A stretch of 64,000 nt of DNA from Cephalopachus bancanus (Eukaryota; Chordata; Mammalia; Primates; Tarsiidae), in NCBI GenBank assembly GCA_027257055.1, contig JAPVLO010000161.1, positions 62,001 to 126,000 on the forward strand, written 5' to 3'. Position 1 is the first letter of the stretch. Each line of letters starts with the position of its first letter. The translations under genes were made by a program, and so were the position numbers. Positions 41,881 to 56,737 of the stretch are shown in pieces. The notes beneath the pieces are model-generated. The model saw only the letters and a list, made by a program, of their open reading frames with translations. It searched no databases and was not told the origin of the DNA.

Positions 41881-42943
41881 GTTTAAAGATTCTGGATCAG
41901 GGTAATAAAATTATTCTGTGCCAGGAGTCCGGCAGTGGAGAAGATACAAATCACTATAACCCATAGGTTAACCTCCTCAGCATGCATTTGATTTACACCC
42001 AGTGTCAAAGTACTGGTGATGAATTGAAGACTGGAAGTGACACCAAGTGACACCAGGTAAAAGGGAAATAATGAAGAAAGAAAAATACTGTTTTAGTTTG
42101 GATTAGTCCGAACGCGATGAGTGCCTGTAGAAAACTTCATTCTCAAGACAAACCTCAAATGCAAGGTTGTGATTAGTGCAATTACTGCTTTTATTAGGGG
42201 TAATTGTAGCAGTAACTGCAAAAACTGGTAGTGCGAAACATGTACTACTTAAAGAATATGCAAACACCATGGAAGTTACTTCAAGGATTTGGGTACGCCA
42301 GCAATACTTCATCTCCTCTCTTCAAGCGTAGCTTAACGGCCTGTCATCAAAAGGAGAATCTTGATTTTCCCAGCCACTAACAATACTTGACTTTCTGCCA
42401 TCCATAAAAGACCTTGGAAAGAGTTAAAAGTGGCTGTTTTTCATTGCAACGAAAACCTTGCTTGACCTGTCACCAGACTGGGCATTAGTCTTTCAGTGGG
42501 ACTAATTCAAGTCATAGACTACACGACAAAGTAATTTTGTGAGTCATTGCCATCAGAGACGTCTGCTTAAACACACTGTGGGTACACTCTCCTCGGTTTG
42601 TGAAAAGTAGAAGTCACCCAGGAGAAGGTTGTGGAACTTGGCAGGTGATGAATGGGCTTTGAAGGGTCAGGGTGGGCAGGTGACACACGGCTCTTGTGAC
42701 CAGCCGCTTGAAGGTCTTCTTTCACTGGGAAAGGATGGGGCAGAGGAGACTGAGTACCAAGTCAAAGAGGCACTTGGTCTTGGAGAAAGAGGGTCTGAAT
42801 GTCTTTGTTGGGGTCATTCAAATGTGGTTCATACTGGGATTATTTTCTCTGGCTGACTGGTTGGGCTCCTCTGAAATCCAGAGAGAAAAAGCAACTTATA
42901 CTAAACCTTTGAGGTGCAAGGTCTTTTAAAGTAAAGGAAATGT

Positions 42944-43244
42944 TAGCCAGGCAGGTGGCTCACTCTTGTAACCCCAGCACTTTGGGAGGCTGAGGTGAGT
43001 GGATTGCATGAGCCCGCAGGTTCGAGACCCACGTGGGCAACTTGGCGAGACCTCATCTCTACAATAAGTCAAAAATGAGCCGGGCGTGGTACCTCGCGCC
43101 TGTAGTTCCAGCTACTTGGAAGGCTGAGGTGGAAGGATCGCCGGAACCCAGCAGGTCGAGGCTGTGGTGGCCGGGAGCGGCCACTGCACTCCAGTCTGGG
43201 TGACAGAGTGAGACTCCAGCTTAAAAAAATTAATTAATTAATTA
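42944..43244 (+). repeat. Alu, first of a tandem pair
   Basis: Plus strand, tail extended by (ATTA)n; AAAGGAAATGTTA on both sides. Confidence 0.93.
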
Positions 43245-43253
43245 AAGGAAATG

Positions 43254-43475
43254 TTAGCCAGGCATGGTGGCTCACTCTTGTAATCCCAGCACTCTGGGAG
43301 GCCAAGGCAGGAGGATTGCCTGAGTCCAGGGGTTCAAGACCCACCTGGGCAACTTGGCGAGACCGCTACAATAAATCAAAAAATTAGCCAGGTGTGGTGG
43401 CATGTGGCCTGTAGTTAAGCTACTTGGAAGGCTGAGGTGGACGAATCTCCTGAGCCCAGAAGGTCGAAGCTAGCA
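43254..43475 (+). repeat. Alu, second of a tandem pair, 3'-truncated
   Basis: Plus strand; ends at GAGCCCAGAAGGTCGAAGCT without the last third or an A-tail. Confidence 0.9.
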
Positions 43476-43963
43476 ATATTTTCAGAATTTCTCCAGCATT
43501 TTTCACTGCCTTTTGTTAGCAAACACGATGACTTCCACACTCATGGAGTTCTTCCACGGCCTCTACCCTTTCCTCTTCTCTCTCTGCCTGTCCTCATCCC
43601 ATAACTCCAGCCATCCTCCCTGGCTTCCAGGTCCTAACTCTACTGTCCTCTCCATCTACTACGCCACCGAACAAGCCCTGAACACCTGTGCAAATAAGTG
43701 ATCTCTTACGTGACTTTTTAAATAGCTTGTTGTTTTTTCTTGATTTGAAGTTTAATAGTAATAATTATCTTGTGAACAGTGGGTAGGGAAATAAACCATA
43801 TTGTAGATGTGAGTATTGTTAAGCGACAACTCCCTAATTGCTTGGCCATTTATTTCTCCCTTTTTTCCCCCTTGAAGTGACTTTACTTTTGTTTCCTTCA
43901 CTTTAAGCCAGTTATAAAATTTCACAGTGATTTCTGGGGTTGGGGCAGGCGGAAGGTGGTATT

Positions 43964-44373
43964 AAGAATCTTCGAGTCAGGCTTCCCTTCGGATCCCCTC
44001 CTGTTGTGGGAGCTTTTCTGTCCTCTTAACAAATTCTGCTTTTTTTCTTTTTTTTTTGAGTTGGAGTCTCACTCTATTGCCCAGGCTGGAGTGCAGTGGC
44101 ACGCTCACCGCCACTGCAACCTTGCCCTGCCGGACTCTGGCGATCCTTCCATCTCAGCCTTCCAAGTAGCTGGAACTACAGGCATGCGCCACCATGCGTG
44201 GCTAACTTTTTGATTTATTGTAGAGATGAGGTCTTACCAAGTTGCCCAGGCTGGTCTGGAACCTGTGAGCTTAGGCAGCCCTCTCACCTTGGCCTCCCAA
44301 AGTGTTGGGATTATAGGTGTGAGCCATGGGGCCCAGCCAATCCTGCTTTCTTAAAAAAAAAAAAAAAGAATCT
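43964..44373 (+). mobile_element. LTR-end-like retroposon inserted in the prohibitin pseudogene
   Basis: The insertion is bounded by AAGAATCT at 43964-43971 and 44366-44373. It begins with CCTGTTGTGGGAGCTTTTCT-type sequence near 44000 and ends ATCCTGCTTTCTT plus a long A-run (44354-44367). A minus-strand Alu splits it. The clean duplication and A-tail show L1-type retroposition of a 3' transcript end about 100 nt long. Confidence 0.7.
44041..44336 (-). repeat. Alu inside the retroposon in the prohibitin pseudogene
   Basis: Minus strand; AATTCTGCTTT and AATCCTGCTTT flanks. Confidence 0.92.
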
Positions 44374-45550
44374 CTGGGTCTTTGACCCAGTCGACTCAAG
44401 GAGGTACAGGCATAGTGGGCCCTCACTGGGGCAGCTGGAGGAGCACAGACTGCCCCACCAGCAGGTAACTGATGTTCTGAGCATGCGAGAGCTGGTGCGC
44501 AGTGTCGCTTTGCCTCCCTGCTTGCCCAGCTCAGTCAGGCCATCGCACATGGTGGCCAGTAAGTTGGCAATGAGTTCAACTTGGGAGTTGCCCTCTGCGG
44601 AGATGATGGCCGCATTTTCCTGCTGCTCAGCCTTTTCCATCACAAGCCTGGCCCGCTCTGCTTCCTGCCAAGCCAGCTCTTTGGCTTTCATCACCTCTGT
44701 GAACTCCTTCCCAAAGGTCAGATACAAGGACACATCACCCAGGATGAGCCCAAAGGTGGCTGCTTGCCCCGTGAGGTCATCGCTCACCTGCCTGGAGACC
44801 AGCTCTCTGGGTGATTAGTTCTCCATCATCCAAGTGAGACACCACTGATCAAGGACCTCTGTAGCGATGGATGGCAGCACGTGCTCATCGTAGCCCTCTC
44901 CAGTGCTGGTGGAGACACAAGGAAACTGGCCAGCACAGGCCAGAAGAGGACACGCAGTGTGACGTTGACATTCTGTAAATCTTTACTGCCAGCAATGACT
45001 AGCGCGTTACGTGGTCAAGAGCAGCAGCCCAAGATAGTTGGTTTCTGTACCCCTAGGATGAGAAAGTGAGTCCCTACCCCTACCACAGTGTCTTGCACGC
45101 CACAGAATCGGTCAAAGATGACAGCTCTGTGCTCAGCATCCACATTATAAAAGGCAGAGTTCACCGTGCCTCCTGTGACGGCCAAGGCCAGGCTGAACCT
45201 GCCGATGGACTCAAGTCTCTGGCAGCCATGCTTCCTTCTGCTGGGCCCTCTCACACCTGCTTTCACTCTGACGCCAGGGGAGTTTCTTCCCCCTTTACTG
45301 CTTACCTCGAATGGAAAAAAAACTGTTGGGTTAGTGAAGTGTTGCTTTGTGTGGATTTCCAGGTGCATATCTAGTAGATAAAACAAGGACTGAGTTCCTG
45401 ATGGACTTCTAAGGAGGAATGTGTGAAAACCACTCATCTGGAGTGCTCTTTCATAAAAATGAGCTTTTTTTTCTTTACAATGTGAACTTACATTTGAATT
45501 CTGTCTCCCTGCAGTTCTTCTAATATGTGACAAGCACAGGAGATTATTAC

Positions 45551-45571
45551 ACACACACACACACACACACA
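45551..45571 (+). repeat. (AC)n microsatellite
   Basis: About ten CA units. Confidence 0.9.
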
Positions 45572-45714
45572 GATATTTTCCTTAAGACCCCAGGTTTTTG
45601 TTTTTGCTAAAATTGAATTGATTGAGAGTGTCACTGCAAAGAAGGGTGTCCACATTCTGGTCCCTAAATTCAATCTGATTTGTGACAGCACCAACAGATA
45701 ACACTGTTAACTAG

Positions 45715-47525
<1,811 letters not shown>

Positions 47526-47584
47526 GCCTGAACTAGTTGTTTCCTACTTGCCTCCTGGAATGGCTAGTAAAATAAACACTAAAG
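47526..47584 (+). CDS. GTF2I: GTF2I I-repeat 4 tail / linker exon (59 nt)
   Basis: It completes a Lys codon and reads PELVVSYLPPGMASKINTK, leaving one base. Human reads ISYLPP as I recall, so V for I is a conservative change. Same size and phases as the R2 and R3 tail exons. Donor GTAAGA. Confidence 0.95.
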
Positions 47585-47663
47585 GTAAGAGTTATGGGCA
47601 CTCTTTATTGTGTTTCAGTACACTAATGCATTCTTTGTCAATATTACTTAAATTATATAATAG

Positions 47664-47955
47664 TGGCCGGGCTTGATGGCTCAGCCTGTAATCCCAGTGC
47701 TTTGGGAGGCCGAGGTGAGTGGATTGCCGGAACCCCCGGGTTCGAGGTTCACCCAGGCAACTTGGTGAGACCTCGTCTCTACAGTAAATCAAAAATTAGC
47801 CGGGCATGCTAGCGCGCGCCGGTAGTTCCGGCTACTTGGAAGGCTGAGGTGAAAGGATTGCCAGAGCCCAGCCCGTCAAGGCTGTGGTGGCCAGGAGCGT
47901 GCCACTGCACTCCAGTCTGGGTGACAGAGTGAGACGCCAACTCCAAAAAACAAAC
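47664..47955 (+). repeat. Alu
   Basis: Plus strand, 80 bp after the R4 tail exon. Confidence 0.94.
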
Positions 47956-48038
47956 ATACAGTATCATTGGCCAGTATCTTTGTGGAGCTTTAGTTTGTTT
48001 CTTTGCTTTTTAAAGGTATTTTATTTAATGGACCTCTC

Positions 48039-48112
48039 TTTCTCTTTCTTTCTTTCTCTCTCTCTCTCTCTCTTTCTTTCTATCTTTCTCTCTGTCTCTC
48101 TCTCTCTCTCTT
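48039..48112 (+). repeat. (CTTT/CT)n pyrimidine microsatellite
   Basis: A 74-bp run of C and T, mostly CTTT then CT units, with a few interruptions, 230 bp ahead of the next acceptor. Confidence 0.9.
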
Positions 48113-48322
48113 TTTTTACATTTCATTGAAAATTTCATGTTTGCAGTCCTCCGTCATTCGTGTTTCCACAGCTTGGTTGAGACTCATGTAGAGGATAACA
48201 CTACCCATTTAATTCTTCAGGTTTCTTTGAAAAGAGCCAAACTGTATGAATTTTGATACTCTGCTTTTATAAAGTGTCCTCTTCTGTTTTTTAAAACTAT
48301 TTTTTACAATACACAAAAGTAA

Positions 48323-48720
<398 letters not shown>

Positions 48721-48805
48721 TGGCTTGCAGTGGTGCCTACTGCATCCTCAAATTCGCTTCCTTTTCCCCACTTCCAGGGGGTCTGCAGGAGATTCACAGT
48801 GTTAG

Positions 48806-49406
48806 CCCTTTGCACTCAGATGTCGCCTCTCAGGGGACATAAAGCGATTACAGAGCAAACTTGCGCAAGCGCAGATTTTTAAAAGCTGTATGTTTCCTTG
48901 AAGCTTTCCGTTACAAGCGCATGAGAAAGCAAACAGATGGAGTATATACTGAGATATAGATCGATCGGTTGAGAAGCGGTTTCAGGAATCACGAGTGTAT
49001 CTTTCCACATCTTCTTCAAGCAACAGACCGGACAATAAGCTACATATTATTGCTGTGAGAGGAAGAAAACGAGATTGTATTGTTCGCTCGATTAGAAAAA
49101 TGACAGGTAGAAGACATCAAACACATTACTCTTACACCATATGTATCAGTGAACCTGCAGTGCATGCTGGTGATTTTTCACACATTACCATACTTTAGAA
49201 GAACAGAAAATAAAATTTGGGATATTTTTGTCATAAATAGTTGCTCAGTGTCCAGAATTCCATTGTAAGCCAGATATCATTGCACTAAAACAATTGATTC
49301 CTACGCTGTACTATTTAACATGAAGGAATTCTTTTTCACGGTTTCATTAAAAAGTACAGTGGAGTTGCTAGTAGGTGATCTGCAAGATGTCTCCGGGTAC
49401 AAAGGA
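48806..49406 (+). mobile_element. Deleted piggyBac-type DNA transposon, copy 2
   Basis: The left end CCCTTTGCACTCAGATGTC and the right end GACATCT...GTACAAAGGA (as its complement) form imperfect inverted repeats at TTAG/TTAC target remnants. A frame at 48995-49198 contains VRGRKRDCIVRSIRKMTGRR, then HQTHYSYTICISEPAVHAGD. This follows the cysteine-rich C-terminal domain of piggyBac transposases, with several of the usual cysteines replaced and the reading frame ending early. About 600 bp; the catalytic core is deleted. Confidence 0.8.
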
Positions 49407-50045
49407 TTACAATACTTTATACGGTACGGTTGGCTATCCTTAGCTATGACCTGTGGGTATTTTGTCCCGTCTCTTCATAAATGCAAAGGGAAATAATTAC
49501 ATTAAGATAATTCTTCACATCCTAGGTTTCAAGCTTGTAAATAAGAGTTTGCAGTACTGATAGTTAATGGAGCATTAGTCCCCATTTAATTATCTGGTAT
49601 TCTTACAGAGAGCCTGTTTTGTCATATACAAGGCAATAGGCATCTGTGAGCAGTTGACAGACGTCGTACACCAGATGATCTGTTTTTCTTCCAAAATTCC
49701 AAAAATTAAAAATATATTCCATCCTTTACTTTCCTCCTTTTGCAAAAGATCAAAGGAAGATCTCTGAAACACAAGGCACCGTCTGTCCTGAAGGAGCTAG
49801 TTGTAAAGTACATGTGTGTTCCTTTTAGTAAAAATATACTGAATAACCAGATAAACCTGGGCATGAACCATGAAGATTTTAACAGTGTAAACCACGACAT
49901 ACATAAAAGGGAGAGTTAGTCCTGAGGCAATAGGAACACCACAGAAAGTATAAATTAGACCTTGTTAGAAGAGTAAAATTTGCTAGGCCAAGACTCAGGA
50001 AGGTCATTCCTGATAGAAAAAATAGCATGGAGAAAAGTACAGAGT

Positions 50046-50335
50046 GGGCCTGCTGCAGTGGCTCAACATCTGTAATCCCAGCACTTCGGGAGGCCGAGGT
50101 GAGAGAATTGCCTGAGCCCACAGGTTTGAGACCAGCCTGGGCAACTTGGTGAGACCTCATCTCTACAAAAAATCAAAAATTAGCCGGGCGCAGTGGTGTG
50201 TGCCTGTAGTTCCAGCTACTTGGAAGGCTGAGGCGGAAGGATCTCCGGAGCCCAGCAAGTCGAGGCTTCAATGGCCATGAGCCTCTGCACTCCAGCCTAG
50301 GTGACAGAGACTCCAACTTAAAAAATGAAACAAAA
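50046..50335 (+). repeat. Alu
   Basis: Plus strand; AAAAGTACAGA on both sides. Confidence 0.92.
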
Positions 50336-50484
50336 CAAAAGTACAGATTAAATAAAGTCCAGGTAAGGATGACAAGCTCACGTTCTAGGGTGCATGGTTG
50401 TATACCTTGTTGCAGCAGTGCTTAGTATCTGAGGGACTTTTGGTCAGAACTAGCCAGTTTTAGGGTCATAGAAGTGGTACTCTT

Positions 50485-50733
50485 GGCTGAGCATGGTGAC
50501 TCATGTCTATAATTCCATCACTTTGGGAGGCTGAAGTGAGAGGATTGCCTGAGCCCGTGGATTCGCGACAGCCTAGGCAACTTGGTGAGACCTCGTCTCT
50601 ACAATACATCAAAAATTAACCCTGATGTTGGTATATGTCTGTATCACCAGCTACAGGTTGAGGTTGCATTGGCTGTAAGCATGCCACTGAACTCCAGCCT
50701 GGGCGACAGAGGGAGACTCCAACTCAAAAAAAA
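50485..50733 (+). repeat. Alu, arm of the fold-back pair
   Basis: Plus strand, with a deletion of most of the second monomer's start. Confidence 0.9.
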
Positions 50734-50762
50734 AAGAGCACCAAAAACAATGGTGCTCTTTG

Positions 50763-50998
50763 TTTTTTTTTAATTGGAGTCTCCCTCTGTCGCCCAGGCT
50801 GGAGCGCAGTGGCATGTTACAGCCACCGCAGCCTTGACCTGATGGCGATCCTTCCGCCTCAGCCTTCCACGTAGCTGGGACTACAGCGTGTGCTACCACA
50901 CCCGGCTAATTATTTTATTTATTGTAGAGATAAGGTCTCACCAAGTTGCCCGGGCTGGTCTCGAACTCGTGGGCTCAGGCTGAGCGCCTAACCCAGCC
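50763..50998 (-). repeat. Alu, arm of the fold-back pair
   Basis: Minus strand, missing much of the head monomer. Confidence 0.9.
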
Positions 50999-51013
50999 AG
51001 AAGTAGTACTCTT

Positions 51014-51310
51014 TTTTTTTTTTTTTTTTTTTTTTTTAGTTGGAGTCTCACTCTGTCGCCCAGACTGGAGTGCAGTGGCCGCTCCCGGCCACCGCAGCCT
51101 CGACCTGCTGGGCTCTGGTGATCCTTCCACCTCAGCCTTCCGAGTAGCTGGAATTACAGGCATGTTCTACCACGCCCGGCTGATTTTTTTGATTTACTGT
51201 AGAGATGAGGTCTCGCTGCCCAGGCGGGTCTCGAACCCGCGGGCTCAGGCAATCCACTCACCTCAGCCTCCCAAAGGCACGGGATTACAGGCTGAGCCAC
51301 CAAGCCCGGC
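51014..51310 (-). repeat. Alu, young
   Basis: Minus strand, T-run of 25 or more; AAGTAGTACTCTT and AAGTGGTACTCTT flanks. Confidence 0.95.
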
Positions 51311-51589
51311 GAAGTGGTACTCTTGAAGTGATTCGTCCATGCTGTCTTCGCTTGATAAGTTGGTGAAGGAAGCAATTGAAGGAGTGATGGCCTTCGAACT
51401 TCACTAGAGGGTGAAATCAGAGATCACGGTAAAGACAAAGTACAAGTTCAGAGACTGGTAGTCAGTGAGCCCTGGAGAATTGCAGAGGATCTCATTGTAA
51501 GACATTTAAGGACATTGAGAAAGACTTAAGACCCAGAGGACAACAGCCAGCAGGGAAACTCCAACTTCTACGCTTTTTCTCCCCTTCTA

Positions 51590-52000
<411 letters not shown>

Positions 52001-52574
52001 TTAATTCATAATAGTTGGTATGTTAGGGGTATACTTCTGGAAGCTATTCTTACTTGTATTTTTAAACTTTTCATTCACTACTCCTGTTAAAGCAAAGCCT
52101 TACCCTAACTTAAACTCTTGGTTATCAATTAATTAGATGTTAGGACAGAGAGAAATGAATAGCTAATGTAACGAGTTAAAAGGATTGGGGCTATAGAAGT
52201 AGTATTACCAGGTATAACTTTAGGATTGTTTTCTATTGCAGCCAGCAATAATTTTACAAACAGGGAGTTGCCTGTTTTTCTCGAGTAAGAATAATCCTGA
52301 CAGTAGACTTCCCCGACATTGGTCTCGTAACTCAGAGATGGTGAAACTGATTTCTCTGTGACTCTTGATTGTTCCTTTCTGGGTGCTCGGCAACCAATGA
52401 GTTCCTGGCATAACACCTCCAAGGAGGACATGCATAGGGAGAGAAAATGGAGCATCAGCCCTGCTGCGCCTTTTGTTAGGAAAAACAAGAAGTCTTTCTC
52501 GAATCTCCCAGCAGGTTGTTCTTAAGACTCTTAGCTTAAGAAAAGAAGAATTAAAAATAGTAAAATAAAATATA

Positions 52575-52700
52575 GCTCAGGCCTCTGTAGCCAAAGTGAT
52601 GGGACTTAAATCTGGATTCTGGGTTTAGGAAAATTACTTAAACCCTCTATTCTTCATTTTACACATCTGTAAAATGGGAATAAGAATAGTATTTGATATG
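52575..52700 (+). repeat. MIR fragment
   Basis: AAAATTACTTAAACCCTCTA, CATCTGTAAAATGGGAATAA and AGAATAGTATTTG are in MIR order. Confidence 0.7.
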
Positions 52701-52704
52701 TGGT

Positions 52705-53890
52705 TTTTTAAAAATGGAGATGTCATTCACATATCATAAAATTCACCAATTAAAAATATGCAGTTTAGGCTGAGTGCGGTGGCTGAGGCCTGTATTCCCA
52801 GCACTTTGGGAGGCCAGGGTGACAGGATTGCCAGAACCCGTGGGTTCGAGAACAGCATGGGCAACTTGGCAAAACCTCATCTCTACAGTAAATCAATAAA
52901 TTAGCCAGGCATGGTAGCACGCTTGTAGGTCCTGCTACCTGGAAGGCTGAGATGGAAGAATCGCCTGAACCCGTAGGTCGACACTGGGGTGGCCATGAGT
53001 GTGCCTGGGTGACAGAGTGAGACTCCAACTCAAAAAAAAAAACAAAAAAAACGCAGTTCATTGTTTAGCATATTAGTAATGTATAATCATCACCACTAAA
53101 GAAACCCCATTATTTTGGATTATTTTGTACAGAACCATACAACATGTCACCCTGATATAACTAAATTCATGTAACACATGGTCCCTTGTGTCTGGTTTCC
53201 TTCATTTAGCATCATGTTTTCAAGTTTCTTCTCTGCTGTCACATGTACCAGTATTCTATTCTTCCCTTCCCCCATTAAAAAAAATTATAACTAAATATAC
53301 ATAACCTAAACTTTATCATTTTAACCATTTGTAGTTACACAATTTAGTGGCATTAAGTACATTCACATCGTTGTACAACCATCACCACCATCTATCTCCA
53401 GAACTTTTTTATCTTCCCCAACTGAAATTTCATATTCATTAAATACTGACCCCTCATTCATTCTCCTACCCACAGCCTCTGGCAACTATCTTTTGGCTGT
53501 GGGTAATAATGCTATGAGCTTAGGTGTACAAAAATCTGTTCTAGTCCCCATTGTCAGTTCTCCTGGGTATGTGCCCAGAAATGGGATTGCTGGATCATTT
53601 TGTAATTCCATGCTTAATTTTTTCAGGAACTGCCAGATCAGTTTGCACTGTAACTGCACCATTTTGCATTCTTGTCAACACTTACCATTTTATGTTTTTA
53701 GAAAAATAGCAGCCATCCTGACGATAGATGTCCATTCCTTTGTATCGATAAGTAACATTCCAGTGTGATTGTATTTATTCATGCATCACTTGATGGACAT
53801 TTGTATTGTTTTCACTTTTTGGCTGTTATGAATAATGCTAATAAGCATTCATATATAAGTTGTGTGGACTTTTATTTTATCTTATTTTAT
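52705..53890 (-). repeat. L1 3' sequence, antisense (two pieces, Alu inside)
   Basis: CATAAAATTCACCAATTAAA, then after the Alu at 52769 ACAACATGTCACCCTGATAT and CTTCATTTAGCATCATG. A second start near 53278 (ATTTTAACCATTTGTAG, GGATTGCTGGATCATTTTG, AACTGCCAGATCAGTTTGC) follows the antisense wording of old L1M-type 3' ends. Confidence 0.65.
52769..53042 (+). repeat. Alu
   Basis: Plus strand, within antisense L1; ATGCAGTTTA and ACGCAGTTCA flanks. Confidence 0.92.
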
Positions 53891-53909
53891 TTTATTTCTT
53901 TATTTTATT

Positions 53910-54189
53910 TTTTTTTTGAGTTGGAGTCTCACTCTGTCGCCCAGACGAGTGCAGTGGCCGCTCCCGGCCACCGCAGCCTCGACCTGCTGGGCTCCGGCGA
54001 TCCTTCCGCCTCAGCCTTCCAAGTAGCCGGAACTACAGGCGTGTGCTACCACACCTGGCTGATTTTTTGTTTTATTGTAGAGATGAGGTCTCGCTGCCCA
54101 GGCGGGTCTCGAACCCGCGGGCTCAGGCAATCCACTTACCTCAGCCTCCCAAAGGCGCGGGATTACAGGGTGAGCCACCGAGCCCGGCT
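53910..54189 (-). repeat. Alu, young
   Basis: Minus strand, preceded by (TTTTA)n; TTATTTTATTTTTT on both sides. Confidence 0.95.
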
Positions 54190-54196
54190 TATTTTA

Positions 54197-54504
<308 letters not shown>

Positions 54505-55329
54505 TAGTCATTAAATACAAATATGTTATCTGAAACAATTTCATATGGAAATGCAAATACCATTTCTTGCTTTGTAGTAGAGTAACAAGCAAGGGATACG
54601 AGGTAGACGTGGTCTTTAGGTTGAGCCGTAAACCCATTTATCATACCAGACAGTCTGTTTCCAAGTCGAGGGGGAAGAAACCATCTTAGAGTTAAATTCC
54701 CACTTTGTACACTTAAACTTTTCCATTGTAGTTTTGGTTTCTGATTCAAAAGAAAAGGTTAAGGACAGTGATGAGTTACTGAAGAATAGTTTTGACCTGC
54801 CTTCATATTTGTGGTGAGTAACTTCATATTGTCAAACTGGAAGGCTTTGTCCTGCAGTAGATAAAGCTTTATATTAGCTTTACGTTACCTAGTCAGTGCT
54901 GTAAATGAACTCCAAGCTGGATTTCTGTCAGCTGAAGCACCATAAAAATAGTTGTTAGCTTTTTAAGGTGTTTCAGCTAGCCAAGAGCTGTGTCTCTTCT
55001 GGGAAATTTTTTGTCAAGAGGTCAGTGATGGGGTGATATATTTTGTTTGTACCGTATTAATCACTGTTTCAAATGATACCTCGTGTTTGTAAATGGAATT
55101 TCTCATGACTTTTCAAACGACATTTTTTAGGTCTGATTTTTATACAGCAGGACATACCCATTTCATTGTACAGCTGAATTTTGAAAAATGTTTCTGCACT
55201 TGCACCACCACTTCAGTCAACACCCAGAACCTCTCCAGGGAAAGTTCTCGGGTCCCTCAGCAGTCAGTCTTGCCCGCCCAGACACGGGCAGTCTTCATCT
55301 GCTTTTTGCCACCATAGGTCACCTTTGCC

Positions 55330-55650
55330 TGTTCTTGAATTTCAGTGTATTCTTTCATGATCCGGGCTCACTTGTGTTGTCTATATGTTTACTTATGAAT
55401 GGACATTTCTGTGTATTTTCAGTCCTTGACTAGGAAAGATGTTGTGAGCCTGTGTGCACGGAATGCAGCGTATGTTTTTCTTCCCCTCGGCGGATATTTA
55501 GGAATAGAATTGCTGGATTCTTGGCTTCCAGAGAAAACCTGCCCAACGGTTTTCCAAATTGTTTGTACCATTTTACACTCTACCAGGAACTTGAGAATTC
55601 CAGTTGTCTCACGTCCTCTCAGTAGTCAGTATTGGTATTCTTTTGTTTGT
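55330..55650 (-). repeat. L1 3' fragment, antisense
   Basis: GGAATAGAATTGCTGGATTC, AACGGTTTTCCAAATTGTTTG and CATTTTACACTCTACCAGG parallel the block at 53580-53690. Confidence 0.6.
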
Positions 55651-55652
55651 TT

Positions 55653-55940
55653 GTTTTTGAGTTGGGGGAGTCTCACTCTGTCACCCAGACTGGAGTGCCG
55701 GGGCCGCTCCCGGCCACGGCAGCCTCGACCTGCTGGGCTCCAGCGATCCTTCCCTCAGCCTTCCAAGTAGCTGGAACTACAGGCGCGCGCTACCACGCCC
55801 GGCTAATTTTTTTTTGATTTATTGTAGAGATGAGGTCTCACCAAGTTGCCCAGGCGGGTCTTGAACCCGCGGACTCAGGCAATCCACTCACCTCAGCCTC
55901 CCAAAGCGCGAGATTACAGGCTGAGCTACCGAGCCCGGCT
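55653..55940 (-). repeat. Alu, young
   Basis: Minus strand; (TTTG)n ahead of the body. Confidence 0.94.
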
Positions 55941-56489
55941 TGGGTCCATACTTTTAAAAGTATCTTACTTTTTATCATTTTTAGGTTAAAATGTTAAGTT
56001 TATTGTCCAGATATTAGATATCCCTACATAAGAAAAGTCAAGGTCTGGGACTTACCTGCATGCATGGAACTAGCACTCGTTTTCGTGTAATAGGAAACAA
56101 CTGATAAATGTTAACATCTCTAACTTGTAAGAATGCAAAGAAAGGATGTGTCAGAGCTGTTGGAGAATCCAAAGGAAAACTTCCCAGTAGAGATGGCGGT
56201 GCCTAAAATTGTGCTTATGTTCGAGAGTTGATAGAAAAACATAGGAAACCAGAAATGACTTGACTCCAAAAAGGCATGATAAAGTGTCAAGTGAATGTGA
56301 GTATCTCAGATCAGCCAGAAAGCTAACTGCCTTTTGTCTGGAAATGCCAGGTTGTAGGGGTAGAAATAGAAAAATGAATGGAGGGCAGGAATACCCATTT
56401 TAATTTGAATTTAGCTTTGTTTTCCAGCACGGATTGAACATAAAGATTTTATCCTAGAGAAACTACAAGCAGTGCTTGAGCATAATTAA

Positions 56490-56657
<168 letters not shown>

Positions 56658-56737
56658 TAATCGTTTTAAATAATATAATGATGCTTTATTTTACCAGGTG
56701 CATTTATGTATTTATGTATTTATTTATATATATATAT

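Larger units (their letters stand above)
43877..45229 (-). pseudogene. PHB1: Processed prohibitin (PHB1) pseudogene
   Basis: Minus-strand, intronless, with frameshifts. The start codon equivalent is at 45227-45229. Recognisable prohibitin blocks include [48 protein letters not shown] sequence near 44960, [15 protein letters not shown] (about 44740-44787), [10 protein letters not shown] and [17 protein letters not shown] terminal [17 protein letters not shown] block is followed by TGA at 44423-44425. The 3' UTR text continues to 44374 and resumes at 43963-43877, interrupted by a retroposon and an Alu. A one-base deletion after the fourth codon and later breaks show it is dead. Confidence 0.9.
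50471..51013. repeat. Fold-back Alu pair inside one target duplication
   Basis: A plus Alu (50485-50733) and a minus Alu (50763-50998) meet tail to tail at a hairpin with the stem GAGCACCA / TGGTGCTC (50736-50761). GAAGTGGTACTCTT at 50471-50484 and GAAGTAGTACTCTT at 51000-51013 bracket the pair. The same 14-mer also follows the next Alu (51311-51324). Both arms share GACAGAGGGAGACTCC, where most neighbours have GACAGAGTGAGACTCC. Confidence 0.75.

Noticed and set aside
42103..42930. Frames on both strands between the L1 fragment and the Alu pair
   Set aside because: No recognisable protein or splice sites; left as unassigned intron.
44311..45566. Long minus-strand frames with prohibitin similarity as a real gene
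   Set aside because: No introns, several frameshifts, and a UTR split by insertions: a processed pseudogene.
48039..48112. Regular short repeats as a CRISPR-like array
   Set aside because: It is a plain pyrimidine microsatellite without spacers, in a vertebrate intron.
48995..49198. piggyBac C-terminal frame as a domesticated gene
   Set aside because: Only the last part of the transposase, with key cysteines changed, inside a deleted element with recognisable ends.
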